Source: Sulfitobacter sp.
Lineage (GTDB): Bacteria; Pseudomonadota; Alphaproteobacteria; Rhodobacterales; Rhodobacteraceae
Direction of reading: 5' to 3'
DNA length: 20,677 nt
NCBI GenBank assembly: GCA_024636395.1
Contig: JAGXHD010000095.1
Location: forward strand, 1-20,677
Shown here: piece after piece, positions 7,712-14,680 of the stretch
How the letters are laid out: every line of letters starts with the position of its first letter
Numbering within the stretch: position 1 is the first letter of the stretch
The notes under the pieces: model-generated
Told to the model about the DNA's origin: nothing
What the model saw: the letters and a program-made list of their open reading frames with translations, nothing else
Database searches by the model: none
Made by a program: the position numbers and the translations under genes

Positions 7712-8065
7712 ATGCTGCTCAATGTATTCTTATTTTTTCCAACATTGATCACTCCTTTTGCTGTCGAATCAATCCCAAACTGCGAATCACGTGACCCTAT
7801 GGCCAGATTTCAGCCATAATTTGTTTCGGAATGGCTAAATTGCCTCACATTGATTGCGACAATTGTTCGAACGCCCCGACCCGGCCAAGGCAAGCAGTGC
7901 CACAGGTTCCAGCGGGGATAGGCCATTGACGCCGCTACACTTCAATTGCGAATGTGGTGGCGCTAACTATGCAAACGCGCCTGTTCATCGGGCAAATCAT
8001 CGTGCTATGACGCCGATATTACACTAAAGCCCCCTGCGCTTTTGATAGCGGGCATTCCACATTTC

Positions 8066-8084
8066 GCTGTGTCAAATGCACAGC
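8066..8084 (+). promoter_or_regulatory. Inverted repeat in the pckA leader
   Basis: GCTGTG (8066-8071) and CACAGC (8079-8084) form a perfect 6-bp inverted repeat around a 7-base spacer. It ends three bases before the ribosome site AAAGGAGA (8088-8095) of pckA. It could be an operator or an RNA hairpin affecting translation. Confidence 0.45.
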
Positions 8085-8101
8085 TCCAAAGGAGACAGTG
8101 C

Positions 8102-9700
8102 ATGGAAACTGGACGGGTAAACCCGAACTTCAGCCTCGATCATCAAGGGATCAAAGGGCTGGGCAATGTGTATTACAATCTTATGGAGCCTGCGCTGATT
8201 GAGACAGCGCTCAAGCGCTCCGAGGGCACATTGGGCAAAGGCGGCGCTTTCCTCGTCACCACAGGCAAATTCACCGGCCGCTCTCCCAAGGACAAGCATG
8301 TCGTCAAAAGTGACAGCGTAAAAGATACGATCTGGTGGGAAAACAACGCCGAGATGTCTGAGGCAGGGTTTGACGCGCTCTACACGGACATGCTTGCCCA
8401 CATGGAAGGGCGCGACTATTTCGTGCAGGATCTTGTCGGTGGCGCGGATCCAAAGCACGCGATCAACGTCCGCTTCGTGACCGAGCTTGCCTGGCATAAC
8501 CTGTTCATCCGCCACATGATGCGCCGTCCGGAGCGCGACCAGCTAGATGACTTCCTCGCTGATTTCACGGTCATCAACTGCCCCAGCTTTTCCGCAGACC
8601 CGAAAAAGCACGATTGCCGCTCTGAGACGGTCATCGCGATGAACTTCGACCGCAAGCTGATCCTGATCGGCGGCACGGAATATGCAGGCGAGAACAAAAA
8701 ATCAGTCTTTTCGCTGCTCAACTACATGCTACCCGCAAAAGGCGTGATGCCGATGCACTGCTCGGCCAATCACGCGGTAGGCAACCCGGTCGATACTGCC
8801 ATCTTCTTTGGCCTGTCCGGCACTGGCAAAACCACGCTTTCCGCCGATCCTTCGCGAATACTTATCGGCGATGACGAGCATGGCTGGTCCGATACCGGCA
8901 CGTTCAACTTCGAGGGCGGCTGTTATGCCAAGACGATCAATCTCAGCGCGGAGGCTGAACCAGAGATCTATGCCACGACTGAGAAGTTCGGCACGGTGAT
9001 CGAGAACATGGTCTACGATGACGAGACCAAAGATCTCGACTTCGATGACGACTCCCTGACGGCCAACATGCGCTGCGCCTATCCGCTGCACTATATCTCG
9101 AACGCGTCGAAAAAGGCCGTGGGCGGGCATCCCAAAAATATCATCATGCTAACATGCGACGCCTTCGGCACGCTGCCCCCTATTGCGCGCCTCACACCCG
9201 CGCAGGCGATGTACCACTTCCTATCGGGCTTCACTTCCAAGGTCGCTGGCACGGAGCGGGGCGTGACAGAGCCGGAGCCCACGTTCTCCACCTGTTTCGG
9301 CGCCCCCTTTATGCCGCGACGCCCCGAAGTGTACGGCAACCTGTTGCGCGAAAAAATCGCCCAGCACGGCGCAACCTGCTGGCTGGTGAACACCGGCTGG
9401 ACCGGCGGCGCCTATGGTACTGGCTCGCGGATGCCGATCAAGGCCACACGGGCTCTGCTCACCGCAGCACTCGACGGCTCGTTGGTCGCGGGCAAATTCC
9501 GCAAGGACGAGAACTTCGGCTTCGATGTACCAGTGTCTGTTCCAGGGGTCGCCGATATCCTGCTGGATCCGCGCCGCACATGGGACAACCCCGAAGCCTA
9601 CGACCGGCAGGTCACAAAGCTTGTAGCAATGTTCGCCAAGAACTTCGAGCAGTACATGCCCCATATCGACGACGAGGTGAAAGCAGCCGTGATCCGCTAA
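8102..9700 (+). CDS. pckA: Phosphoenolpyruvate carboxykinase (ATP)
   Basis: A 532-residue ATP-type PEP carboxykinase, the normal family length. It turns oxaloacetate and ATP into PEP, CO2 and ADP, the first committed step of gluconeogenesis from C4 acids and acetate. Visible motifs are TGRSPKDK (58-65) for substrate binding, the P-loop GLSGTGKT (237-244) and the metal-binding IGDDEHGW (255-262). The frame is open from 8042, but ATG 8102 has an excellent AAAGGAGA six bases upstream and yields the canonical N-terminus. It diverges from chvI; in Agrobacterium pckA is acid-induced and depends on ChvG/ChvI, so the neighbourhood suggests similar control here. A bidirectional terminator follows. Confidence 0.97.
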   Translation: METGRVNPNFSLDHQGIKGLGNVYYNLMEPALIETALKRSEGTLGKGGAFLVTTGKFTGRSPKDKHVVKSDSVKDTIWWENNAEMSEAGFDALYTDMLAHMEGRDYFVQDLVGGADPKHAINVRFVTELAWHNLFIRHMMRRPERDQLDDFLADFTVINCPSFSADPKKHDCRSETVIAMNFDRKLILIGGTEYAGENKKSVFSLLNYMLPAKGVMPMHCSANHAVGNPVDTAIFFGLSGTGKTTLSADPSRILIGDDEHGWSDTGTFNFEGGCYAKTINLSAEAEPEIYATTEKFGTVIENMVYDDETKDLDFDDDSLTANMRCAYPLHYISNASKKAVGGHPKNIIMLTCDAFGTLPPIARLTPAQAMYHFLSGFTSKVAGTERGVTEPEPTFSTCFGAPFMPRRPEVYGNLLREKIAQHGATCWLVNTGWTGGAYGTGSRMPIKATRALLTAALDGSLVAGKFRKDENFGFDVPVSVPGVADILLDPRRTWDNPEAYDRQVTKLVAMFAKNFEQYMPHIDDEVKAAVIR

Positions 9701-9723
9701 CGATCTCGGTCAACCCCGGAAGG

Positions 9724-9754
9724 AAAAGAGCCGCAAGCAGTCTGCGGCTCTTTT
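9724..9754. terminator. Bidirectional intrinsic terminator between pckA and the convergent GNAT-like gene
   Basis: A perfect 12-bp stem, AAAAGAGCCGCA (9724-9735) with TGCGGCTCTTTT (9743-9754), encloses a 7-base loop. A-rich and T-rich ends on both sides give a U-run in either direction. It begins 24 bases after the pckA stop and lies just beyond the stop of the minus-strand gene at 9759. Confidence 0.93.
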
Positions 9755-9758
9755 CTAT

Positions 9759-10475
9759 TCACGCAGCGCGCTCCATCAATTCGCGGATCGGCATATCCAG
9801 CATGAAACGGATATCGTCATTTCCCATATAGGCCATGAAAGCCTCGAATGGATTATCTTCGCCTTTGATGTGCCACCGCAATGTTCCGGGCTCGGAATGC
9901 ATATATCCCTGACGCTCGACAAACCCCTTGTAGGCCACAGGCTTCGGCATGAAGCCAAACACGTAATCGGGTGACCAGCGCTGCATGGCGATCAGGAAGG
10001 CATAGCGGCCCAGTACACCCGAAAGGCCAGTCCCCCGGTAGCGGCCTGGCACGCCACCCATCCAGACTTCGCCATGATAAACCACACGGCCCGCAATCCG
10101 CTGCGCTCCAGGTCCCGCGCGATAGCGCGAGCGCTCGTAATCAATATCCACATCCGATGGCGGAAATTCTTTGAAGTCCCGGCGCAAATATTCGCCAAGG
10201 CAATTCTGTCTGAGGTCCAATAGCCTGAGAGCCTGAGTGTGCATGATCAGCCCATCCGCATCCCGCCCGACGACCCAAACCGCATTCGCTTCGTTGAGGT
10301 TGTGTTTTTTGGGTTCGAACGGCGCACCGAGGGTGTGATCGGGTCGCCCCTCCGCCAAAAGGGTACGATATTCCTCGAAATCTGTCCCAAGCGTGAGCTG
10401 GACCGAATTCCGGTTCAGGATATCATGGCTCGCCGCCATGAAATGCGCGTCGTCGTTTGCAGAATACATTGTCAT
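9759..10475 (-). CDS. GNAT-fold acyltransferase-like protein, possibly LuxI-related; substrate unknown
   Basis: A 238-residue soluble protein I cannot name. RYRGTG at 145-150 fits the R/Q-x-x-G-x-G/A acyl-CoA pyrophosphate loop of GNAT enzymes and is followed by a helix rich in small and hydrophobic residues; YKGFVERQGY (182-191) resembles the late GNAT motif before the last strand. Between residues about 81 and 120 the pattern ALRLLDL...DIDYERSRYRA loosely recalls the RLLP...WELSRF segment of acyl-homoserine-lactone synthases, but the N-terminal LuxI residues (E-x-D-x-x-D) are not evident. The start ATG 10475 has GGAG eight bases upstream. It lies 54 bp downstream of the LysR-type gene on the same strand, and the two probably form a unit. 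Acylated small-molecule synthesis is only a hypothesis. Confidence 0.6.
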   Translation of the reverse strand: MTMYSANDDAHFMAASHDILNRNSVQLTLGTDFEEYRTLLAEGRPDHTLGAPFEPKKHNLNEANAVWVVGRDADGLIMHTQALRLLDLRQNCLGEYLRRDFKEFPPSDVDIDYERSRYRAGPGAQRIAGRVVYHGEVWMGGVPGRYRGTGLSGVLGRYAFLIAMQRWSPDYVFGFMPKPVAYKGFVERQGYMHSEPGTLRWHIKGEDNPFEAFMAYMGNDDIRFMLDMPIRELMERAA

Positions 10476-10529
10476 TTTTGAATCTCCAATATTCAGGGCT
10501 TGTACCCGCTATAATAGAGATATTTTTAT

Positions 10530-11450
10530 TCAATGCTTCTGGTTTAATGGGAATTCATCGGCGTCCATGACCAAATGTTCAGCCATTGGCGCAATTGGTG
10601 CGCCCGGAATATCAATGCCGTTATGACGGTCGACAATAGCGACGAGCGCAAAAGAACCGTCTGGAAAGCTGCATCCAAGCAGAATTCGGGCGTAGCAAAT
10701 CTGCTCCGGCGGCGTGCCCGGCGCGCGCGCAACCTGCGTCGCGATATGGTCGACCCGCACGCCCCGATCCCTCTCGATGCTATGGAAAGGCTGGATTACA
10801 AATCTGGCAAAGTCGCCACCGGCAGGCAAATCACCTAAAACACGCCCGATACTACTGCGCGCATTTGCCGAACCGAACCACGATACGTAGGAAGATTTTT
10901 CCCCAAGCTCGACGCAAACCCATCCGTTCGGAGAGTTCCTGTAGACCATGGAAAACGGCCTAATGTCTTCAAAATAAGGGCTTTCCAGTGCCCCCCCTGA
11001 CATTGCCCAGGCCTTGAGTGCCGCAGCCAGCAACGGCCTCTGTGATTCCCAAACGATGTTCACAGGCTTTTGCTGTTGGTAAAAGTCCCCGCCGGTCGGG
11101 AAGATCGCCTTGTACTGCGGCATGCCGTTTTGATGCAGCACCTGACCGCGCACCCAGACGTTGCACCGCGCCAGAATATTCTCCGCTTCGGGCAACATCT
11201 CGTTGCCTGCCTCCGTCAGCCGGTAGCGGCGGTCCTCGACCGCGAAAAGCTCCGCACCCATCATTTCTTCGAGCTGCGAGATATGGCGCCGGACCGTTTG
11301 CCGCGTGCTGCCCATTTCGGAGACTGCGTGGCTCAGATTCAATTTACGCGCGAGGGTTACGAAAGAACGAATCATTTCATACAACAAAGGCGGCGCCTGC
11401 GCTTCAAGCGCAGCCATGGCGGATACAGGACTATTCACGATACTATTCAT
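10530..11450 (-). CDS. LysR-type DNA-binding regulator with atypical C-terminal domain
   Basis: A 306-residue protein. Residues about 22-85 form a LysR-type winged helix-turn-helix: SFVTLARKLNLSHAVSEMG, then TRQTVRRHISQLEEMMG, then ELFAVEDRRYRLTEAG. The remaining 210 residues do not show the usual LysR substrate-binding pattern; a segment with NGWVCVELGEKSSYVSWFG (about 177-195) and following text looks more like a small sensory alpha/beta fold, possibly PAS-like, which is a guess. It probably regulates itself and the adjacent GNAT-like gene. ATG 11450 lacks a strong ribosome site; ATG at codon 12 (11417) is an alternative but would keep the whole helix-turn-helix. It diverges from the XRE regulator gene. 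Confidence 0.68.
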   Translation of the reverse strand: MNSIVNSPVSAMAALEAQAPPLLYEMIRSFVTLARKLNLSHAVSEMGSTRQTVRRHISQLEEMMGAELFAVEDRRYRLTEAGNEMLPEAENILARCNVWVRGQVLHQNGMPQYKAIFPTGGDFYQQQKPVNIVWESQRPLLAAALKAWAMSGGALESPYFEDIRPFSMVYRNSPNGWVCVELGEKSSYVSWFGSANARSSIGRVLGDLPAGGDFARFVIQPFHSIERDRGVRVDHIATQVARAPGTPPEQICYARILLGCSFPDGSFALVAIVDRHNGIDIPGAPIAPMAEHLVMDADEFPLNQKH

Positions 11451-11451
11451 A

Positions 11452-11465
11452 TACCCGCATGGGTA
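11452..11465. promoter_or_regulatory. Inverted repeat TACCC-GCAT-GGGTA before the LysR-type gene
   Basis: A perfect 5-bp inverted repeat with a 4-base spacer directly before the LysR-type start codon. The heptamer TACCCGC inside it recurs at 10502-10508, upstream of the GNAT-like gene. The position suits an autoregulatory site, not proven. Confidence 0.4.
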
Positions 11466-11468
11466 AAC

Positions 11469-11500
11469 AAATCATACAACAAATCAATATAAATCATACA
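11469..11500. repeat. Direct repeats AAATCATACA in the LysR-XRE divergent region
   Basis: AAATCATACA occurs exactly at 11469-11478 and 11491-11500, 22 bp apart (about two helical turns), with the related AAATCAATAT at 11481-11490 between. The surrounding gap (11451-11601) is distinctly AT-rich compared with its neighbours. Possible operator array for one of the two flanking regulators. Confidence 0.45.
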
Positions 11501-11601
11501 GTGCCTATACATATTTAGGGCAAAACTGAAAAAAACTATCCAATTGAACGCAAAGTCGATTCTGGCAAAAACAATTGAACACACAACTTAGGGTTTTAGA
11601 A

Positions 11602-11964
11602 ATGGCGCATCCAGTAGACGTACACGTCGGCAGCAAACTTAAAGAAGTCCGTACTCTTCGGCGATTCTCCCAAACTGATGTGGCCCAGCGCCTCGGTCTT
11701 TCGTTTCAGCAGGTCCAAAAATACGAGATCGGCTCTAATCGGATCGCAGCAAGCCGCCTCTTCGAACTTGCCCAAATTTTCGACATTTCACCAGGTTATT
11801 TCTTTGAAGGTCTTTACGAGAACGCCCACAGCGATTCCAAGCCCCGCGATTCCGGCATGGAAATCGTGAATGCCCTCGCCGCGATTAAAGACGACAAAGT
11901 GAAATCCCGAATCGTCACGTTCATCGAAGATGTTTCCGGCATGACAGTTTCCCGTCAGAACTAA
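11602..11964 (+). CDS. XRE-family transcriptional regulator, PhrR/PraR type
   Basis: A 120-residue protein with a Cro/C1 helix-turn-helix at about residues 9-69. The sequence HPVDVHVGSKLKEVRTLRR, then GLSFQQVQKYEIGSNRIAA and RLFELAQIF, matches the alphaproteobacterial PhrR/PraR group, small cytoplasmic regulators linked in rhizobia to acid stress, quorum sensing and symbiosis. The C-terminal 50 residues are short helices with no known domain. The frame could open at TTG 11575, but ATG 11602, preceded by AGGG, gives the N-terminus shared by the family. It diverges from the LysR-type gene and ends directly against the stop of the exporter gene on the other strand, with no base between. Confidence 0.86.
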   Translation: MAHPVDVHVGSKLKEVRTLRRFSQTDVAQRLGLSFQQVQKYEIGSNRIAASRLFELAQIFDISPGYFFEGLYENAHSDSKPRDSGMEIVNALAAIKDDKVKSRIVTFIEDVSGMTVSRQN

Positions 11965-12732
11965 TCATCCAAACCACGCTCGGCGGACCAGGTTCAGCCC
12001 TGCCACCAGAAGGACGCAGAGCGTGGCGCGCCGGAACATCTGCTGGTCGATCCGATCCATAACCGCAGATCCGATTCGAACACCCAGATACGCTGTTGGG
12101 ACCATCGCGACGGAGAACCAGATTGTTTCGGCTCGAAGAACGCCTGACCAGAGATGGGCGCCCAGAAGGACGACCGCACCAAGACCGTAGATTACCCCCT
12201 GCACCCGCATCTGGTCATGTTTGGGCGTGTTGAGCGCGGTAAGATAGGCGACGGTCGGTGGGCCCCAGATGCCCGAAAGCCCTCCCAGTGCGCCCGCAAT
12301 CGATCCGACAATCACCTCCACACCAGCGCTTTGCTTAGGCAGATTGAATCTGTGGCCGGTCAATTGAAGCAATGCAAAAAACGTCACGGGCACACCGATG
12401 ATCGCCAGCATGACCTGATCGGGGAACAGCCGCACAAACTGCGCACAGACCACCAGCGCAAGGCCTCCAACTCCCAGAAACACCTTGAACTCAACGGTAG
12501 ACCGCACTGCCGCCTGCACGCCCTGGCGCAGTGCCTGTTGCGCGTTTGTGACCACCGTCGGGATGATAAGCCCCGCGAGAGCGAGTTCGGGCGGCATGAA
12601 AATCGTCAGTCCGGAGATAAAGATCAAAGGCATCGCGAATCCCACCACGCCTTTTACGAAACCCGCAACCACGGCAACCAATGCCGCGACAAGCAGTTCG
12701 GATGGTGTTAAAAGGGGGAAAAACGTCTCCAT
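11965..12732 (-). CDS. TauE/SafE-family membrane transporter (sulfite/organosulfonate exporter type)
   Basis: A 255-residue inner-membrane protein with about eight hydrophobic segments and the twofold repeat of the TauE/SafE family: GFVKGVVGFAMPLI near the N-terminus and GALGGLSGIWGPPTV in the second half. Family members are thought to export sulfite, sulfoacetate or other organic anions; the substrate here cannot be told. The frame continues upstream to 13086 but that part overlaps mcd and is Ser/Arg-rich, unlike a membrane protein; ATG 12732 (METFFPLLTPSE) starts at the first membrane segment and is chosen. It is transcribed away from mcd and could share its control region. Confidence 0.88.
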   Translation of the reverse strand: METFFPLLTPSELLVAALVAVVAGFVKGVVGFAMPLIFISGLTIFMPPELALAGLIIPTVVTNAQQALRQGVQAAVRSTVEFKVFLGVGGLALVVCAQFVRLFPDQVMLAIIGVPVTFFALLQLTGHRFNLPKQSAGVEVIVGSIAGALGGLSGIWGPPTVAYLTALNTPKHDQMRVQGVIYGLGAVVLLGAHLWSGVLRAETIWFSVAMVPTAYLGVRIGSAVMDRIDQQMFRRATLCVLLVAGLNLVRRAWFG

Positions 12733-12800
12733 GGCCCTACATATCAAACAAGCGGGCGGGCGTAAGGAAATTCGGCGGCGCAATTTTCGTCCAAATTGCC

Positions 12801-12823
12801 GCAGCAAAATGTATCTTTGTTGC
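12801..12823. promoter_or_regulatory. Inverted repeat upstream of mcd, candidate operator
   Basis: GCAGCAAA (12801-12808) and TTTGTTGC (12816-12823) match at 7 of 8 positions as an inverted repeat around a 7-base spacer. Another GCAAAATG copy follows at 12833-12840, echoing 12804-12811. The site lies 55-77 bp before the mcd start and about 70 bp before the exporter start, within the 145-bp divergent gap. The ribosome site AAGGA (12864-12868) for mcd lies beyond it. Confidence 0.5.
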
Positions 12824-12877
12824 GCTGCACCTGCAAAATGATTAAGCCCAGCGATAAGCAAAAAAGGATGTTTAGAT

Positions 12878-14563
12878 ATGGCACATGATGGACAACTGAA
12901 TTTGGAGGCGCCAGTCCTCCTTGATGACCTGCTGACACTGACAGCCGCAGCAGTCGGCCCCGTCGATGCGATCCTCGCGCGGGCGACCGAGACAGTCCGC
13001 ACCATGGTCAGCGAAGGCGGCCGTGTGTCCAACACGCTCGTCGAGCAAAACCAGACCGCAGCGCACGGTCTTGCTTGGCTTGCCACCTACGCGCAGTCCC
13101 TGCGCCAGATGCAATCCTGGGCCGAGCGGATGAACGCGAAAGGCAAATTCGGTGAGACCGAAGCGCTGATCCATCAGATCGCATTCGGCGAATACCTCTG
13201 GCAGATTTACGGCGGCATCCAAATGAACCAAGGCGAAATCGTCCGCATGCAAGATCTCGGCCTCGGCCAGGAGGATCAGCGCGGCTTGATGGATCCAGCA
13301 ATTCAGGCGCTCACGCAGGGCGGTAACACACAGGCTGCACGCACCCGTCTCGTCGAGCTCATGCAGGAACATTCTGCCAATGTCACCGTTGGCGCCTCCG
13401 GCCTCGATGAAGAGTTGGAGATGATTCGCGAGCAGTTCCGCCGCTACGCTGTCGAAAAGGTCGAGCCTTTCGCACACGAGTGGCACCTCAAAGACGAGCT
13501 TATCCCGATGGAAGTCATCGAGGAGCTCGCGGAGATGGGCGTTTTCGGCCTAACGATTCCGGAGGAATATGGCGGCTTCGGCCTCAGCAAAGCCTCCATG
13601 TGCGTTGTATCCGAGGAGCTGTCGCGCGGCTACATCGGTGTCGGCTCGCTAGCGACCCGGTCCGAGATCGCGGCAGAGCTGATCATTGCGGGCGGCACCG
13701 AGGAGCAAAAACAAAAATGGCTTCCCCGGCTGTCGAGCGCCGAAACACTCCCCACGGCTGTTTTCACAGAGCCCAACACCGGCTCCGACCTCGGCAGCCT
13801 GCGCACCCGTGCGGTCAAGGACGACAATGGCGACTATAAGGTGACTGGAAACAAGACGTGGATCACCCACGCCTCGCGCACTCAGATCATGACGCTCATG
13901 GCCCGCACCGATCCCGCGACAGACAACTACAAGGGTCTGTCGATGTTCATCGCCGAAAAGACACCCGGGGATTGCGCCAATCCCTTCCCTACCGAAGGTA
14001 TGTCGGGCGGCGAGATCGAAGTGCTCGGCTATCGCGGCATGAAGGAGTACGAGATCGCCTTCGATAATTTCCACGTCAAAGGCGAGAACCTGCTGGGTGG
14101 CGAGGAAGGCAAGGGCTTCAAACAGCTAATGGAAACCTTCGAGAGCGCGCGCATCCAGACCGCCGCCCGTGCGATCGGTGTAGCCCAGTCGGCCCTCGAC
14201 ATCTCCATGCAATACGCGATTGACCGAAAGCAGTTCGGCAAATCTTTGATCGAGTTGCCCCGCGTCTCCAGCAAGTTGGCGATGATGGCCGTGGAAATCA
14301 TGGTCGCCAGACAGCTGACGTATTTCTCGGCCTTCGAGAAGGATGAGGGGCGCCGTTGCGACGTAGAAGCCGGGATGGCAAAGCTTCTGGGCGCACGGGT
14401 CGCTTGGGCCGCCTCCGATAACGGCCTCCAAATCCATGGCGGCAACGGCTTTGCGCTGGAGTACAAGATCAGCCGCGTCTTGTGCGATGCCCGTATTCTC
14501 AACATCTTCGAGGGCGCTGCCGAGATTCAGGCACAAGTGATCGCACGCCGTTTGTTGGGCTGA
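12878..14563 (+). CDS. mcd: (2S)-methylsuccinyl-CoA dehydrogenase of the ethylmalonyl-CoA pathway
   Basis: A 561-residue flavoprotein. Residues about 178-561 form an acyl-CoA dehydrogenase: FTEPNTGSD (296-304) at the FAD/substrate site, WIT (328-330), DRKQFG (449-454), QIHGGNG (518-524) and catalytic Glu545 in IFEGAAEIQ. About 175 extra N-terminal residues, including AAHGLAWLATYAQSLRQM, match the extension of Rhodobacter methylsuccinyl-CoA dehydrogenase and separate it from ordinary acyl-CoA dehydrogenases of about 380 residues. It oxidises methylsuccinyl-CoA to mesaconyl-CoA during acetate assimilation; electrons should go to ETF. ATG 12878 has AAGGA nine bases upstream. The other pathway genes (ccr, ecm, mch) are not in the window. 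A TetR gene follows after 117 bp. Confidence 0.94.
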   Translation: MAHDGQLNLEAPVLLDDLLTLTAAAVGPVDAILARATETVRTMVSEGGRVSNTLVEQNQTAAHGLAWLATYAQSLRQMQSWAERMNAKGKFGETEALIHQIAFGEYLWQIYGGIQMNQGEIVRMQDLGLGQEDQRGLMDPAIQALTQGGNTQAARTRLVELMQEHSANVTVGASGLDEELEMIREQFRRYAVEKVEPFAHEWHLKDELIPMEVIEELAEMGVFGLTIPEEYGGFGLSKASMCVVSEELSRGYIGVGSLATRSEIAAELIIAGGTEEQKQKWLPRLSSAETLPTAVFTEPNTGSDLGSLRTRAVKDDNGDYKVTGNKTWITHASRTQIMTLMARTDPATDNYKGLSMFIAEKTPGDCANPFPTEGMSGGEIEVLGYRGMKEYEIAFDNFHVKGENLLGGEEGKGFKQLMETFESARIQTAARAIGVAQSALDISMQYAIDRKQFGKSLIELPRVSSKLAMMAVEIMVARQLTYFSAFEKDEGRRCDVEAGMAKLLGARVAWAASDNGLQIHGGNGFALEYKISRVLCDARILNIFEGAAEIQAQVIARRLLG

Positions 14564-14633
14564 GCACTGCAAAAAGCGTGTTTGTCCGGCTGATCGCCCG
14601 CCGGCACTTGCGCTAAACTTCGCCGACATGTCA

Positions 14634-14658
14634 GGGGCGCGCTCTTGCGGCGCGCCCC
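14634..14658. other. GC-rich hairpin between mcd and the TetR gene
   Basis: A perfect 9-bp stem, GGGGCGCGC (14634-14642) with GCGCGCCCC (14650-14658), encloses a 7-base loop. No T-run follows, so it is not a typical intrinsic terminator. A smaller inverted repeat CCGGC (14586-14590) / GCCGG (14600-14604) precedes it. It may slow transcription after mcd or fold in the TetR leader, 22 bases before that gene's ATG. Confidence 0.5.
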
Positions 14659-14680
14659 GACCGCCGCTACCTCACTGGGT

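Larger units (their letters stand above)
7699..8101. promoter_or_regulatory. Divergent chvI-pckA control region (403 bp, no gene seen)
   Basis: The largest non-coding stretch in the window; it must carry the promoters of the chvI operon and of pckA. Visible elements are the palindrome TCACGTGA (7787-7794), an inverted repeat TATGGC (7798-7803) / GCCATA (7813-7818) with a 9-base spacer and a further ATGGC at 7831-7835, the palindrome ACAATTGT (7859-7866) inside a wider imperfect one, a GCGCTAAC element (7960-7967) resembling half of a LacI-type operator, and a 6-bp inverted repeat just before pckA. No clear sigma-70 -35/-10 pair or small gene stood out. Which protein binds which element cannot be told from sequence. 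Confidence 0.6.

Noticed and set aside
7699..7752. Eighteen extra N-terminal residues for ChvI
   Set aside because: No ribosome site supports them, they are absent from the family, and GTG 7698 has a strong one.
7926..7954. TTGACG as a pckA -35 box
   Set aside because: No acceptable -10 sequence lies 16-18 bases downstream.
9759..10475. Calling the gene a luxI homologue outright
   Set aside because: The similarity is limited to a short segment and the N-terminal LuxI residues are missing, so it is kept as a hypothesis only.
12733..13086. Upstream extension of the TauE/SafE frame by 118 residues
   Set aside because: It is Ser/Arg-rich, overlaps mcd on the other strand, and the membrane protein proper begins at ATG 12732.
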